From Limnohabitans sp. Rim11 (GTDB lineage: Bacteria > Pseudomonadota > Gammaproteobacteria > Burkholderiales > Burkholderiaceae_C), in NCBI RefSeq assembly GCF_001269365.1, contig NZ_CXOM01000007.1, positions 1 through 64,000 on the forward strand: a stretch of DNA of 64,000 nt, read 5' to 3'. The notes under the pieces are model-generated. The model was given only the letters and a program-made list of their open reading frames with translations, did not search any database and was not told the origin of the DNA. Shown here piece by piece: positions 7,220-15,813 of this stretch. The translations under genes were made by a program, and so were the position numbers. Position 1 is the stretch's first letter. Every line of letters begins with the position of its first letter.

Positions 7220-8506
7220 ATGAGTTCTCTCGTCCCCTCACTTCAAGACTGCGAAGTCTTGGACCTGAACGACCCACTGCGTTCTTTGCGCCAGCATTTT
7301 GAGCTACCGCAGGGTGTGATTTACCTCGATGGCAATTCGCTGGGCGTGCTGCCGCGTGCCACCGCGGCACGCGTAGCCCAGGCTGTCACACATGAATGGG
7401 GACACGATCTCATCAAAAGCTGGAATACAGCGGGCTGGTTCAAGTTGCCGCAGCAAGTGGGCGATAAGATTGGCCGATTGATAGGTGCGCAACAGGGCGA
7501 AGTTGTGGCTGCTGATAGCACCTCCATCAACCTCTACAAAGTTCTGGCGGCAGCACTCAACATCGCTGCAGCTGATGCACCGCACAAAAAGATAATCGTC
7601 AGCGAGCGCAGTAACTTCCCCACCGACCTCTACATCGCAGAAGCGCTTTGCAAGGAGCGTGGTTTCACATTGCAATTGGTGGAGGCTGAAGGCATCGCTG
7701 AAGCCCTCCAAGACGATGTGGCCGTCCTCATGCTCACCCATGTGAACTACCGAACTGGTGCAATGCACGATATGGCCGCTGTGTCTGCCTTGGCACATGT
7801 GCGCGGCATTCTGACCGTCTGGGATCTGGCCCATAGTGCAGGTGCCGTGCCCGTTGACCTGCATGGGGCAAAAGCCGACTTCGCAGTAGGCTGTGGTTAC
7901 AAATATCTCAACGGCGGACCCGGTGCGCCAGCCTTTGTGTGGGTGCATCCCCGTCATACCGACAGATTCTGGCAACCACTGGCAGGCTGGTGGGGACATG
8001 CTGCGCCGTTTGAATTTACGCCGGACTATCGGCCGGCTAAGGGTATTGCCCGTTACCAGTGCGGCACGCAACCCATCCTTAGCCTGACGGCACTGGACTG
8101 TGGTCTTGACGCCTTTCTAGCTGCCGAGTCGCTGGGCGGCATGGCTGCGCTGCGGCGTAAATCATTGACCCTCACGGGTTTGTTTATGCAGCTGGTGCGC
8201 GCGCGACTTCACGCGCACGGCTTTGACATCGTCACGCCCAACCAAGAGAGCCTGCGCGGTTCTCAGGTAAGTCTTGCGCGAGCCGAAGGTGCCTACGCCA
8301 TTGTGCAGGCCTTGATTGCACGCGGTGTGATTGGCGACTTTCGTGCAGGTGATGGCGGCCAACACCCCGATATTCTTCGCTTCGGTTTTACACCGCTCTA
8401 CATTGGGTATGCCGATGTATGGCTTGCCGTGGAGCAACTTTGCCAGGTGATGGACAGCGGCGAGTGGCGCGAGGCACGTTTTGCACTTAAGAATGAAGTG
8501 ACTTGA
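7220..8506 (+). CDS. kynU: Kynureninase
   Basis: A 428-residue PLP-dependent fold-type I enzyme cleaving kynurenine to anthranilate and alanine (also 3-hydroxykynurenine). Visible features: YLDGNSLG near the N-terminus, LTHVNYRTG and the PLP-contacting WDLAHSAGA (Asp~202), and the Schiff-base lysine in GCGYKYLNGGPG (Lys~228), followed by the conserved AFVWVHP. The start is placed at ATG 7220; the open frame reaches back to a TTG at 7187. No kynA or kynB is adjacent, so it stands alone here. The second palindromic element follows 25 bases after the stop. Confidence 0.93.
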   Translation: MSSLVPSLQDCEVLDLNDPLRSLRQHFELPQGVIYLDGNSLGVLPRATAARVAQAVTHEWGHDLIKSWNTAGWFKLPQQVGDKIGRLIGAQQGEVVAADSTSINLYKVLAAALNIAAADAPHKKIIVSERSNFPTDLYIAEALCKERGFTLQLVEAEGIAEALQDDVAVLMLTHVNYRTGAMHDMAAVSALAHVRGILTVWDLAHSAGAVPVDLHGAKADFAVGCGYKYLNGGPGAPAFVWVHPRHTDRFWQPLAGWWGHAAPFEFTPDYRPAKGIARYQCGTQPILSLTALDCGLDAFLAAESLGGMAALRRKSLTLTGLFMQLVRARLHAHGFDIVTPNQESLRGSQVSLARAEGAYAIVQALIARGVIGDFRAGDGGQHPDILRFGFTPLYIGYADVWLAVEQLCQVMDSGEWREARFALKNEVT

Positions 8507-8522
8507 AGTTCAAATTTTGTTC

Positions 8523-8615
8523 TGAGCTCGCTGGGTGGGTGTGCATTGGGCGGGCGCCTCATACTGGGGTACCAGAAATCGTTGCCCGCCCAATGCACAC
8601 CCACCCAAAAAAGCG
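8523..8615. repeat. Palindromic element, copy 2
   Basis: Arms at 8531-8555 and 8584-8608: 24 perfectly complementary pairs, with the outermost position mismatched. Centre 8556-8583 identical to copy 1. Left flank TGAGCTCG as in copies 3 and 5; the right flank is altered (AAAAAAGCGAACAC). Lies between the convergent kynU and photolyase-like genes, where it could also stop transcription from both sides. Confidence 0.9.
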
Positions 8616-8619
8616 AACA

Positions 8620-9765
8620 CTATCGAGAAACAATATTCCACCACTTAGAGAACGAGTCGCAACGTTTATCGACTTCAGCAAACAAAGCGGGCGCAGGACT
8701 GAAATGTCCCATAGCAGGCAGCAAAGAAGCAATATGCGCTTCCATCACACCCCTTACACGAGTTGCCCCCTCTAACGCCGCCGCAATGGATAAAGCATCT
8801 CCAAACCAACACTCACTTGCCAACTCGTTCATGCGAGTTTGAACGAACATCCAGCGTCTTTCATCCCAAGGCCAATCACGGTGAAACTCAGACAGATAGA
8901 CGCCAATCACCAAAGTGTTTTGGTCAAGATCTGCAGGCAAATCTCCCAAACTCCAGGGGTGAACCAGCCACACATCACGACCCTGAGCCTTCGAGGCATT
9001 GGGCTTTGAAATATTCAAACTTGCAGGAGGCTCGGTCATTAACTCGGGCTCTTGAATCGAGTTTGACGCATCGAACGAAGATGCTAAAGGCAACGGCTGC
9101 TTAGCAATCTCATCCAATGCCTCATAAGAAGTATCAATCACGCTACCCGCACTGTGCCAAGCTGCTGGTGCATAACGCGCCACATTTTCTGCATTGAACA
9201 AATAGGGTTTGTGACTGCCCGTGCCAGCCACCCATTGCCAACTTAAATGATTGCTGGCCAAGTCGCCATCTAGCAAATGACCATACAACCAGTCAGCACC
9301 CGCCCGCCAATGCACCTTGCGCAAATGGACCATGTAACTGGCCAGCCACATGCGCGCGTGGTTGTGTAAGTAGCCGGTGTTGTACAAAGTTTGCACTGAC
9401 ATATCGATGGCAGGAACGCCTGTGCAGCCACTCAAAATATCCAAAGGAATTTCATGGCTGTAGGCCTCTTCAGGCAACACACCTTCATGCAAAGATTTGA
9501 AGATGCCATTGCCCCGGTGCTGCCAAACATGCCGGTAGTACTCTCGCCAACCCAACTCAAAAACCAGCTTGTCTTGCGAACTCACTCGGTGTTGTGAACG
9601 TACCCCCTCAAGCACCTCGGGTACGCTGACAAACCCATGAGTGAGATAGGGTGAGAGACAGGTCACTGCACCATTCAATGAATTTCGGCTGCGTGCATAT
9701 TCAGCAGGTTGAACCGCAGCAATGCGAGCCAATGCGGCTTCGCGCGTTGGAGGAAATTGCGTCAT
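8620..9765 (-). CDS. Cryptochrome/photolyase FAD-domain protein with unusual C-terminus
   Basis: 381 residues. Residues ~25-195 are the FAD-binding helical domain of photolyases: SLNGAVTCLSPYLTHGF, WREYYRHVW, YLHNHARMWLASY, then LLDGDLASNHLSWQWVAGTG. The alpha/beta antenna domain that normally precedes it is missing. Instead, after a variable linker, residues ~264-381 (VWLVHPWSLGDLPADL, then TLVIGVYLSEFHRDWPWDER) look like a Rossmann-type domain placed at the C-terminus. DNA photorepair or light sensing are both possible. ATG at 9765 is one base after the upstream gene's stop, implying an operon with it. Confidence 0.75.
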   Translation of the reverse strand: MTQFPPTREAALARIAAVQPAEYARSRNSLNGAVTCLSPYLTHGFVSVPEVLEGVRSQHRVSSQDKLVFELGWREYYRHVWQHRGNGIFKSLHEGVLPEEAYSHEIPLDILSGCTGVPAIDMSVQTLYNTGYLHNHARMWLASYMVHLRKVHWRAGADWLYGHLLDGDLASNHLSWQWVAGTGSHKPYLFNAENVARYAPAAWHSAGSVIDTSYEALDEIAKQPLPLASSFDASNSIQEPELMTEPPASLNISKPNASKAQGRDVWLVHPWSLGDLPADLDQNTLVIGVYLSEFHRDWPWDERRWMFVQTRMNELASECWFGDALSIAAALEGATRVRGVMEAHIASLLPAMGHFSPAPALFAEVDKRCDSFSKWWNIVSR

Positions 9766-9766
9766 A

Positions 9767-10285
9767 TTAGTTGAAAGACTTAGAGCGAGGGGCAAAGCAA
9801 TTGAGTAATTCTGTGGGTATTTCGGGCACTTGTTTTTTGAGGTAGGTCCGAATTAAAGGCGCCGCCATCCAAGGCTTAGTGAGACCACTCCAAATGCCAC
9901 GCGGCACGATTCGTGTTTCGTTATCACGGGTCTGAAGGGTCACCACGGCGGGCAGCAATTCATCAAACTCAACCTCAGCCAAGGTCCATTCACCCATTGA
10001 CCACATGCTGGCTACCTTTGCAGATTGCGATTGGGGTGGGCTGTATGCTTTGATGGCGTTTGACGCTGCTACATGAGTAGTTTCTTCTTTCGGAAGTTGC
10101 TTCACGTTTTGGCAATTTTGGGTATGCGTTAGCCATTGGTTTTGCATTTTCCCAAGAACATCTATCTCTATACCGTCCACAACCATCAGGTAACTGTGGT
10201 CTGCTTGCTTGACGCTGATGTGCGATGCCGTAACTGCCACCAAGACAATCAATAACAGGGGTAGGGCTACTTTCTTCTTCATCAT
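9767..10285 (-). CDS. Putative exported protein, unknown function
   Basis: 172 residues with a short N-terminal hydrophobic segment (VALPLLLIVLVAVTA) that is a signal anchor or signal peptide; the rest is soluble. Two cysteines (NCQN near 58 and NCFAP near the end) could pair in the periplasm. No domain was recognised. It is the first gene of a two-gene unit with the photolyase-like protein (1-base gap), so a shared condition of expression is likely. The promoter should lie in the stretch holding palindromic copies 3 and 4. Confidence 0.55.
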   Translation of the reverse strand: MMKKKVALPLLLIVLVAVTASHISVKQADHSYLMVVDGIEIDVLGKMQNQWLTHTQNCQNVKQLPKEETTHVAASNAIKAYSPPQSQSAKVASMWSMGEWTLAEVEFDELLPAVVTLQTRDNETRIVPRGIWSGLTKPWMAAPLIRTYLKKQVPEIPTELLNCFAPRSKSFN

Positions 10286-10300
10286 TTAAGGCAGGAGGTG

Positions 10301-10395
10301 CTGAGCTCGCTGGGGGAGAACGGGTTGGGTGAGTTCCTCATACTGGAGTACCAGAAATCGTCACCCACCCAACCCATTCTCCCCCAGACTGCGAA
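10301..10395. repeat. Palindromic element, copy 3
   Basis: Arms at 10310-10334 and 10363-10387 (23 of 25 pairs), centre 10335-10362 with CCTCATACTGG-A-GTACCAGAAATCG. The arms (CTGGGGGAGAA and on) are unrelated to copies 1/2, 4 and 5. Shares the flanks CTGAGCTCG on the left and ACTGCGAA on the right. Sits 15 bases upstream of the leftward gene 9767-10285 in a divergent promoter region. Confidence 0.9.
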
Positions 10396-10435
10396 GCGGG
10401 GTTCTGACCGGCGACAAATTCCCCACCTGCAATAA

Positions 10436-10515
10436 GTTGAGTAGTCAGCCTATAGGGGGCTGACGATTTCTGGTACTCCAGTATGAGGAAGCCCCCTATA
10501 GGCTGACTACTCAAC
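10436..10515. repeat. Palindromic element, copy 4 (inverted orientation)
   Basis: Arms TTGAGTAGTCAGCCTATAGG and on at 10437-10461 and 10490-10514 are perfectly complementary over 25 bp, extended to 26 by G10436/C10515. The centre 10462-10489 is the exact reverse complement of the centre of copy 3. Unlike the other copies it lacks the CTGAGCTCGC and GCGAAC outer flanks. It lies 49 bases from copy 3 in opposite orientation and 78 bases before iorA-like. Confidence 0.92.
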
Positions 10516-10592
10516 GTTCTAAAAAAGAAACGAATCTCTAACCCTGCTAGCATCACAACATCCAAGCAAATGAGTCATTTAGGAATAACGCC

Positions 10593-11045
10593 ATGAACCT
10601 CAACATCAACGGCAACAACGTCACCTTAGACGTCGACCCGCAAATGCCCTTGCTCTGGGTTCTACGAGACTCCCTCAACCTCACGGGTACCAAATTTGGC
10701 TGCGGCGTTGCTGCGTGCGGTGCCTGCACCGTTCACAAAGACGGCCAACCTGTTCGCTCATGTGTCACCCCCGTATCAAGTGTGGCAGGCGCCAACATCA
10801 AAACCATTGAATCCTTGGGTACCCCCGACAAACCCAGCGCCTTGCAACAAGCCTGGATAGAAGAACAAGTGCCCCAGTGTGGTTACTGCCAAAGCGGCAT
10901 GCTCATGGCCGCCGCGGCGCTCTTGGCCAGAAAACCCAAACCGACCGATGCAGATATCGACGAAGCCATGACCAACCTGTGCCGATGCGGCACCTACCAA
11001 CGCGTGCGTGCAGCCATTCACCGCGCAGCAGGAGCACAAGCATGA
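10593..11045 (+). CDS. [2Fe-2S] subunit of xanthine-oxidase-family hydroxylase (IorA-like)
   Basis: 150 residues with two [2Fe-2S] centres: plant-type cluster [12 protein letters not shown] plus the later Cys in VRSC, and the helical-domain cluster QCGYCQSGM with LCRCGTY. This is the small electron-transfer subunit of two-subunit molybdenum hydroxylases such as isoquinoline 1-oxidoreductase and aldehyde dehydrogenase IorAB types. It overlaps the large-subunit gene by ATGA, so the two are translationally coupled. Substrate not deducible from sequence. Confidence 0.9.
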   Translation: MNLNINGNNVTLDVDPQMPLLWVLRDSLNLTGTKFGCGVAACGACTVHKDGQPVRSCVTPVSSVAGANIKTIESLGTPDKPSALQQAWIEEQVPQCGYCQSGMLMAAAALLARKPKPTDADIDEAMTNLCRCGTYQRVRAAIHRAAGAQA

Positions 11046-13309
11046 AGCGCCGCAACCTTATTCTGAGCGGCCTGGGTCTTACCGGTGCACTCGTGGTTGG
11101 CTGGGGCGTTATGCCGCCGCGCTCTCGTTTGGGCAGCCCAGGCAATATGCTTCTGACCGAGGGCGAAGTGGCCCTTAATGGCTGGATCAAAATTGCCAAA
11201 GACGGTGGTGTGGTGTTGGCCATGCACCGCAGTGACATGGGTCAGGGTATTCACAATGCTTTGACCATGTTGGTGGCAGAAGAACTCGATGTTCCTCTAA
11301 ATCGCATTCGTTTAGAGCAAGCAGGTCACGACGCTATTTATGGCAACGTTGCCATGTTTGTTGGAACCTTGCCATTTCACCCCATGCAGTCAGAAGGCAA
11401 AGAAAAGCCCATGATGGTCAAGACGGGGGAATGGATGGTCAGCAAAGTGGCGCGCGAATTGGGTGTCAATGCCACCGGCGGTTCTTCGTCTGTCAAAGAT
11501 GCATGGGAACATTTGCGCGCTGCAGCTGCCACTGCCAAAGCAAGCTTGTTGCTGTCTGCTGCAGACCAGTGGAAAGTACCTGCCAAAGAACTGACCGTTA
11601 AAGAGGGTGTGATTAGCCATCCATCTGGCAAGTCTGCTCACTATGGTGAGTTGGCTAAAGGCGCTGCAGCGCAAACACCCGCCAACGTCGTTCTCAAAGA
11701 TCCCAAAGATTGGCGATTGATTGGTCAGGTCACGCAGCGTGCAGATGTACCACCCAAAACAAATGGCAGCGCTGTGTTCGGCATGGATATTCGTCTACCC
11801 AATATGCTGTTTGCCAGCATTGTTCAGGTACCGCAGATGGGGGGAAGCCTTACCAGCATCGATGCTAAAGATGCCTTGGCCATGCCGGGTGTTGTCAAGT
11901 GCATTCAGCTGGCCAGTGCTGCAGGATCTGCACCTGGTTTTGCGGTCATTGCCAAATCCACTTGGCATGCACAGCAAGCTGCTCAAAAAGTCAAAGCGCA
12001 ATGGGCTCAGCGCCAAGAAGGCGCTATTGATACAAAGCGCATTGAGTCAGAGCTAATTGAAAAACTTAAATCAGAAAGTGGTTTTACGTTTCACGAGCAA
12101 GGTGATGCAGCTAAAGCCGAAGCAGGTGCTGCGCGTGTCGTTCAAACGCAATACAAAGCGCCTTACCTGGCGCACGCCACCATGGAGCCCATGAACTGCA
12201 CAGCGCAATTCAAAGGCGGTCAATTAGAAATTTGGGCGCCCACCCAAGTGCCGGGCTTGGCACGTGCTGCCGCTGCCAAAGTGGCCGATTTGTCTGAGGA
12301 CAAGGTCAAACTCAATGTCACTTTGCTAGGCGGTGGATTTGGTCGGCGTTTAGAAGTAGATGTGGTGGTGCAAGCCACACAGTTGGCCATGGCTGCTGAT
12401 GGCGCGCCAGTGCAGTTGGTCTGGTCGCGTGAGCAAGATATGACGCACGACTATTACCGCCCAATGCATGTGGCTCAGTTGAGCGCTGCCGTAAATGCGC
12501 AAGGACAAGTTGAGAGTCTGCAAATTAAATCGGCGGGTGATGCTATTTCACCGCGTTGGATGTCTCGTGTGCTGCCAGCACTGTCTGGCCCTATCGATGC
12601 ACCCGACAAAACAACAGCCGAAGGCTTATTTGATCTGCCATATGGCTTTGCGCATCAACGCATGACGCATGTTTCTACCAAGATGGGCGTGCACATTGGC
12701 TTTTGGCGTTCGGTGGGTCATTCACACAATGCATTCTTCACTGAAAGCTTCATCGATGAGTTAGCGCTTGAATCGAAACAAGATCCCGTAGCGTTTCGGT
12801 TGGCACTTCTCAAGGATGCGCCCCGTTATGCGGCAGTTTTAAAGTTGGCCGCAGAAAAAGCCAATTGGGGCGCAGCCTTGCCTTCAGGTCACGCGCATGG
12901 CGTGGCTTTGCACGAGTCGTTTGGCTCTATCGTGGCGCAAGTGGCCGAGGTATCGATGCAAGACGGCAAACCCCGAGTTCATCGGGTGGTCTGTGCCATC
13001 GATTGCGGCACGGTGGTCAACCCTGGTACCGTGGCGCAGCAGGTTGAGAGCTCAGTTAACTTTGCTTTGACGGCAGCCTTGTTTGGACAAATTGACATTC
13101 AAGACGGTGTGGTCCAACAAACCAACTTCACCAATTATCCCTTGGTGAGTCTGGCGCAATCGCCTGTGGTTGAAACATGGATTGTGCCCAGCAACAATTC
13201 GCCGGAAGGGGTGGGCGAGCCAGCAGTGCCGCCGTTGGCGCCGGCGGTGGCCAATGCGATATTTAAACTGACTGGTCAAAGAATTAGATCTTTGCCTTTG
13301 AAAGCTTAA
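11042..13309 (+). CDS. Molybdopterin-binding subunit of xanthine-oxidase-family hydroxylase (IorB-like)
   Basis: 755 residues. An N-terminal twin-arginine-like signal ([20 protein letters not shown]) suggests export with cofactor to the periplasm. The body has the family's [28 protein letters not shown], the molybdopterin-contacting [12 protein letters not shown], and near the end the catalytic Glu in [15 protein letters not shown]. With the small subunit it would hydroxylate an aldehyde or N-heterocycle and pass electrons onward; no cytochrome c subunit gene is adjacent. ATG at 11042 overlaps the small-subunit stop; frame upstream of it is just an extension. Confidence 0.9.
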   Translation: MKRRNLILSGLGLTGALVVGWGVMPPRSRLGSPGNMLLTEGEVALNGWIKIAKDGGVVLAMHRSDMGQGIHNALTMLVAEELDVPLNRIRLEQAGHDAIYGNVAMFVGTLPFHPMQSEGKEKPMMVKTGEWMVSKVARELGVNATGGSSSVKDAWEHLRAAAATAKASLLLSAADQWKVPAKELTVKEGVISHPSGKSAHYGELAKGAAAQTPANVVLKDPKDWRLIGQVTQRADVPPKTNGSAVFGMDIRLPNMLFASIVQVPQMGGSLTSIDAKDALAMPGVVKCIQLASAAGSAPGFAVIAKSTWHAQQAAQKVKAQWAQRQEGAIDTKRIESELIEKLKSESGFTFHEQGDAAKAEAGAARVVQTQYKAPYLAHATMEPMNCTAQFKGGQLEIWAPTQVPGLARAAAAKVADLSEDKVKLNVTLLGGGFGRRLEVDVVVQATQLAMAADGAPVQLVWSREQDMTHDYYRPMHVAQLSAAVNAQGQVESLQIKSAGDAISPRWMSRVLPALSGPIDAPDKTTAEGLFDLPYGFAHQRMTHVSTKMGVHIGFWRSVGHSHNAFFTESFIDELALESKQDPVAFRLALLKDAPRYAAVLKLAAEKANWGAALPSGHAHGVALHESFGSIVAQVAEVSMQDGKPRVHRVVCAIDCGTVVNPGTVAQQVESSVNFALTAALFGQIDIQDGVVQQTNFTNYPLVSLAQSPVVETWIVPSNNSPEGVGEPAVPPLAPAVANAIFKLTGQRIRSLPLKA

Positions 13310-13353
13310 GACCGTTGAATTCATTGAGTTTGTATTTCGATCAAAATCACACC

Positions 13354-13746
13354 ATGCCAAATTACAAATTCCAAGTTGAAGTCACGCCCCAGTATCTGCC
13401 GGAGCAGTCAGATCCCACGGGTGACCTCTATACATTTGCCTACAACATCACCATTACCAATACGGGCACCATCGCCGCACAACTGATCTCAAGATCTTGG
13501 AGCGTGAACGATGCCAATGGACTTCATGAGAAAGTGAAAGGCCTGGGCGTTGTGGGCTACCAGCCCTTGTTGCAACCCGGTGAAAAATTTCAGTACACCA
13601 GCGGCACGCGCTTAAGAACTCCCACAGGCACCATGCACGGCAGCTATTTTTGCGTGGCCGAAGATGGCGAAAAATTTGATGTCGATATTCCCATGTTTGT
13701 TTTGGATGCCCTCAGTAGCGAATCAGGCAAGCGCAACTTGCATTGA
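13354..13746 (+). CDS. apaG: ApaG domain protein
   Basis: 130 residues, matching the ApaG beta-sandwich family: KFQVEVTPQYLPEQSDP, YNITITNTG, QLISRSWSVNDANG, then VKGLGVVGYQPLLQPGE, FQYTSGTRLRTPTGTMHGSY. ApaG is a small fibronectin-III-like protein linked to Co2+ tolerance and diadenosine-tetraphosphate metabolism in enterobacteria; its molecular role is uncertain. The ATG at 13354 gives the family length; a frame-open TTG at 13315 does not. Followed 6 bases later by an EamA transporter gene, probably co-transcribed. Confidence 0.92.
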   Translation: MPNYKFQVEVTPQYLPEQSDPTGDLYTFAYNITITNTGTIAAQLISRSWSVNDANGLHEKVKGLGVVGYQPLLQPGEKFQYTSGTRLRTPTGTMHGSYFCVAEDGEKFDVDIPMFVLDALSSESGKRNLH

Positions 13747-13752
13747 TGTCTC

Positions 13753-14646
13753 ATGCTTGATTCAGTCCAGGCGCGACGCAACAATTTATTAGGCATTTTT
13801 TGGATGATTGCATCCATGGCTGCGTTTGCTATTGAAGATGCATTTCTCAAGACAGTCACCAAGCAGGTGCCGGTGGGACAGGTGTTAATGATATTTGGCC
13901 TCGCCGGACTGATTGTGTTTGCCTTCATGGCTAAGCGAGTGAAAGCACCCATTTTTCAAGCGCACGTTTTGACTCGGAACATGCTGTTCAGGGCGATGTT
14001 TGAATTTTTTGGTCGCTTGTTTTACATCTTGGCCATTGCCTTAACGCCCATGTCGTCTGCCACTGCCATCTTGCAGGCTGCCCCTTTGTTTGTCGTCTTG
14101 GGTGCACGTGTATTTTTGCGAGAAAAAGTGAGTGCTCAAACTTGGGTCGCTATTTTTGTGGGTCTTGCGGGCGTGCTGATTATTTTGCGGCCTTCTGCAG
14201 ATGACTTTTCAGCTTTATCCTTGCTTGCGGTGGTGGGTACTTTGGGTTTCGTGGGACGAGATTTGTTTTCACGAACTGCCCCCTCATCCTTGACCAAAGA
14301 GGTGCTGGGTTTTTACGGCTTTAGCACCATGGTCATTGCGGGTGCTTGTTATGCGGTGTGGGATGGCAAAGCATTTGTCTCTTTGCAATCACATCAGATG
14401 TTGATGATTGCCGCAGCGCTGGTTGCCGGGGTCTTTGCATACACAGCGCTGATGACTGCAATGCGAACTGGCTCTATTGGCGCCGTCACACCTTACCGAT
14501 ATTCGCGCCTGTTGTTTGGCACTTCCATTGGTGTGATGGTGTTTGACGAACAACTCAATGCACCCATGGTCTTGGGTTGCGCCGTGGTCATCGGCGCCGG
14601 ACTATTTATCGGTTGGCAAAACCAGCGTCGTCAACCCGCTCAATGA
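13753..14646 (+). CDS. EamA/DMT-family transporter
   Basis: 297 residues with about ten hydrophobic segments in two homologous halves, the hallmark of the drug/metabolite transporter superfamily. Segments include ~16-33, 41-60, 72-92, PMSSATAILQAAPLFVVLGA (~95-115), WVAIFVGLAGVLIILRP, and a C-terminal VLGCAVVIGAGLFIGW. Members export amino acids, purines or other small metabolites; substrate unknown. Its last 41 bases overlap the 3' end of the opposite-strand DUF6172 gene. Confidence 0.85.
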   Translation: MLDSVQARRNNLLGIFWMIASMAAFAIEDAFLKTVTKQVPVGQVLMIFGLAGLIVFAFMAKRVKAPIFQAHVLTRNMLFRAMFEFFGRLFYILAIALTPMSSATAILQAAPLFVVLGARVFLREKVSAQTWVAIFVGLAGVLIILRPSADDFSALSLLAVVGTLGFVGRDLFSRTAPSSLTKEVLGFYGFSTMVIAGACYAVWDGKAFVSLQSHQMLMIAAALVAGVFAYTALMTAMRTGSIGAVTPYRYSRLLFGTSIGVMVFDEQLNAPMVLGCAVVIGAGLFIGWQNQRRQPAQ

Positions 14647-14947
14647 TGATCGGATCGTTTTCTGGGCGAATGACGCGAATGCCATGCTTACTCAAAATCT
14701 CTACATAGACCGAAGCTGCGCCTTCTTTGGCCAAGGCATCTAAGCCTTCAATCACGGCACTGACTTTGACTGCTTCAGCGGTCTCTGCGGTCAAACCTAC
14801 TTTGCAGTCAAAGTCCCAGAAATCAACCTCTTTAGGCAAGACACGGTTGCGTTCCCGTTTGAAGTATTTGCGTATCTCGTGCTTCACAGCTTCCAACACA
14901 CGGTCAGGGTTTTTGCCTTCAATTAACAGGGGGAAGTTTTTTTTCAT
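14606..14947 (-). CDS. DUF6172-family protein
   Basis: 113 residues beginning MKKNFPLLIEGKNPDRVLEA and carrying HEIRKYFKRERNR-LP-VDFWDFDCKVG, the conserved block of a small uncharacterised proteobacterial family (DUF6172 by recollection). No known function. The gene overlaps the end of the EamA transporter gene by 41 bases on the opposite strand. It stands alone, with 84 bases of spacer to the next gene on its upstream side. Confidence 0.7.
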   Translation of the reverse strand: MKKNFPLLIEGKNPDRVLEAVKHEIRKYFKRERNRVLPKEVDFWDFDCKVGLTAETAEAVKVSAVIEGLDALAKEGAASVYVEILSKHGIRVIRPENDPIIIERVDDAGFANR

Positions 14948-15031
14948 CTTGAGATCCTAGAGGGGCAAGCGCCCTTAGAGGACGTTGATGCAAGGCTTGA
15001 TTATCGCCGAGTGAACCAAGGGTTCAATCAA

Positions 15032-15517
15032 TCATGCAGCTCTTAAGGCTGCATATTCAGTGGATGAAGGCAATTCTCTGGGCAAAGAATGCGTGGGTTT
15101 GGTAATTTCCCAGCCTAGACAAGCCAACCAAATGGCGCGCGGAATAGGTTTGGCAGCTGTTCTGTAATAACTGACCATTCTGCGGCTAATTCCCAAAGCG
15201 GCTGCTGCTGTACTGAGGGACAAGCTATTTCTAGCGATCCACGCGCCAAACATTTCATGGCTGACTTCACCAGATTGCTCCTTGGCCCAAGCATAGACAT
15301 TGTCTGCGCCTAGTTCAGTGTCGAACCATTCAATACAGCCTTGATTGAGATGGACTTTTTTGAAAACCTCTGGTTGACGGATCTCTGCAAAGGCTTTGCG
15401 CTTGAAAACAGTGTGAAGATTGACCTCGAATGTTTCACCTGTGCTCCAAATCGTCCGGATGATCCAAGGCTCGAGTGCTTTGACGCTTTTTAGAGTGGGG
15501 TAGAAATAATCGTTCAT
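15032..15517 (-). CDS. DUF2442 protein with C-terminal helix-turn-helix
   Basis: About 161 residues. Residues 1-80 are a DUF2442 domain (YPTLKSVKALEPWIIRTIWS, then FAEIRQPEVFKKVHLNQGCI, EWFDTELGADNVYAW). The C-terminal part (SLSLSTAAAALGISRRMVSY) is an XRE-like HTH. This arrangement suggests an antitoxin/regulator that both binds the upstream partner and represses the operon. The start at ATG 15517 overlaps the DUF4160 stop by ATGA; the frame also opens at 15535. A perfect palindrome upstream of the operon is the likely binding site. Confidence 0.75.
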   Translation of the reverse strand: MNDYFYPTLKSVKALEPWIIRTIWSTGETFEVNLHTVFKRKAFAEIRQPEVFKKVHLNQGCIEWFDTELGADNVYAWAKEQSGEVSHEMFGAWIARNSLSLSTAAAALGISRRMVSYYRTAAKPIPRAIWLACLGWEITKPTHSLPRELPSSTEYAALRAA

Positions 15518-15741
15518 GCATTGCACCTTTGCCATTCATGGCCAAGAAAATTTCGTTCAATTTCAATCCAATCCAGGGCGTCTTTAATCTCTCTGTATGA
15601 AATTTTGCCTATGATCTTGAGAGTTTCAATTTCTACAATGCAATCTCGGCCATCCGACAATTGAATATGAACGTGGGGTGGTGGATGGTCACCAAAATAC
15701 ATCAAGACACGACTTTGAGGAAAAACTTGTAATGTAGGCAT
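15514..15741 (-). CDS. DUF4160 protein, putative toxin partner
   Basis: 75 residues with the DUF4160 signature RVLMYFGDHPPPHVHIQLSD, then a C-terminal helix around EIKDALDWIEIERNFLGHEW. DUF4160 and DUF2442 genes are often paired and have been predicted as toxin-antitoxin modules, though biochemical proof is scarce. Here it is the first gene of the pair, coupled by a 4-base overlap. Transcription would start beside the 23-bp palindrome at 15751-15773. Confidence 0.8.
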   Translation of the reverse strand: MPTLQVFPQSRVLMYFGDHPPPHVHIQLSDGRDCIVEIETLKIIGKISYREIKDALDWIEIERNFLGHEWQRCNA

Positions 15742-15750
15742 TGTAATAGG

Positions 15751-15773
15751 TATAGTGCAATCATTGCACTATA
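15751..15773. promoter_or_regulatory. Perfect palindrome, probable operator of the DUF4160/DUF2442 pair
   Basis: TATAGTGCAAT (15751-15761), a central C, and its exact complement (15763-15773): 11-bp arms with no mismatch. It lies 10 bases upstream of the DUF4160 start codon and 41 bases upstream of the crotonase start on the other strand, so a bound repressor could affect both. Extra half-sites occur nearby: TGCAATGCATG at the DUF2442 start and TGCAATTCAAT before the crotonase. Confidence 0.7.
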
Positions 15774-15813
15774 GTGAGGAATGCCTTTAGGTCACTTTTT
15801 TGCAATTCAATGT

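Noticed and set aside
7304..8071. 255-residue open frame opposite kynU
   Set aside because: No family features; a shadow of the well-supported kynU gene on the other strand.
8398..8604. Open frames running through the palindromes (similar ones at 4292-4582 and 10338-10565)
   Set aside because: They encode a similar peptide only because the palindrome sequence is repeated; they begin or end inside neighbouring genes and lack ribosome-binding sites.
4418..10515. Palindromic elements as integron attC sites
   Set aside because: attC sites keep conserved sequence at the outer ends and vary in the middle; here the middle is constant and the arms vary. The RYYYAAC/GTTRRRY ends are not present and no integrase gene is seen.
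10877..11041. Upstream extension of the IorB-like gene
   Set aside because: It lies inside the small-subunit gene; the Tat signal begins at 11042 with an ATGA overlap.
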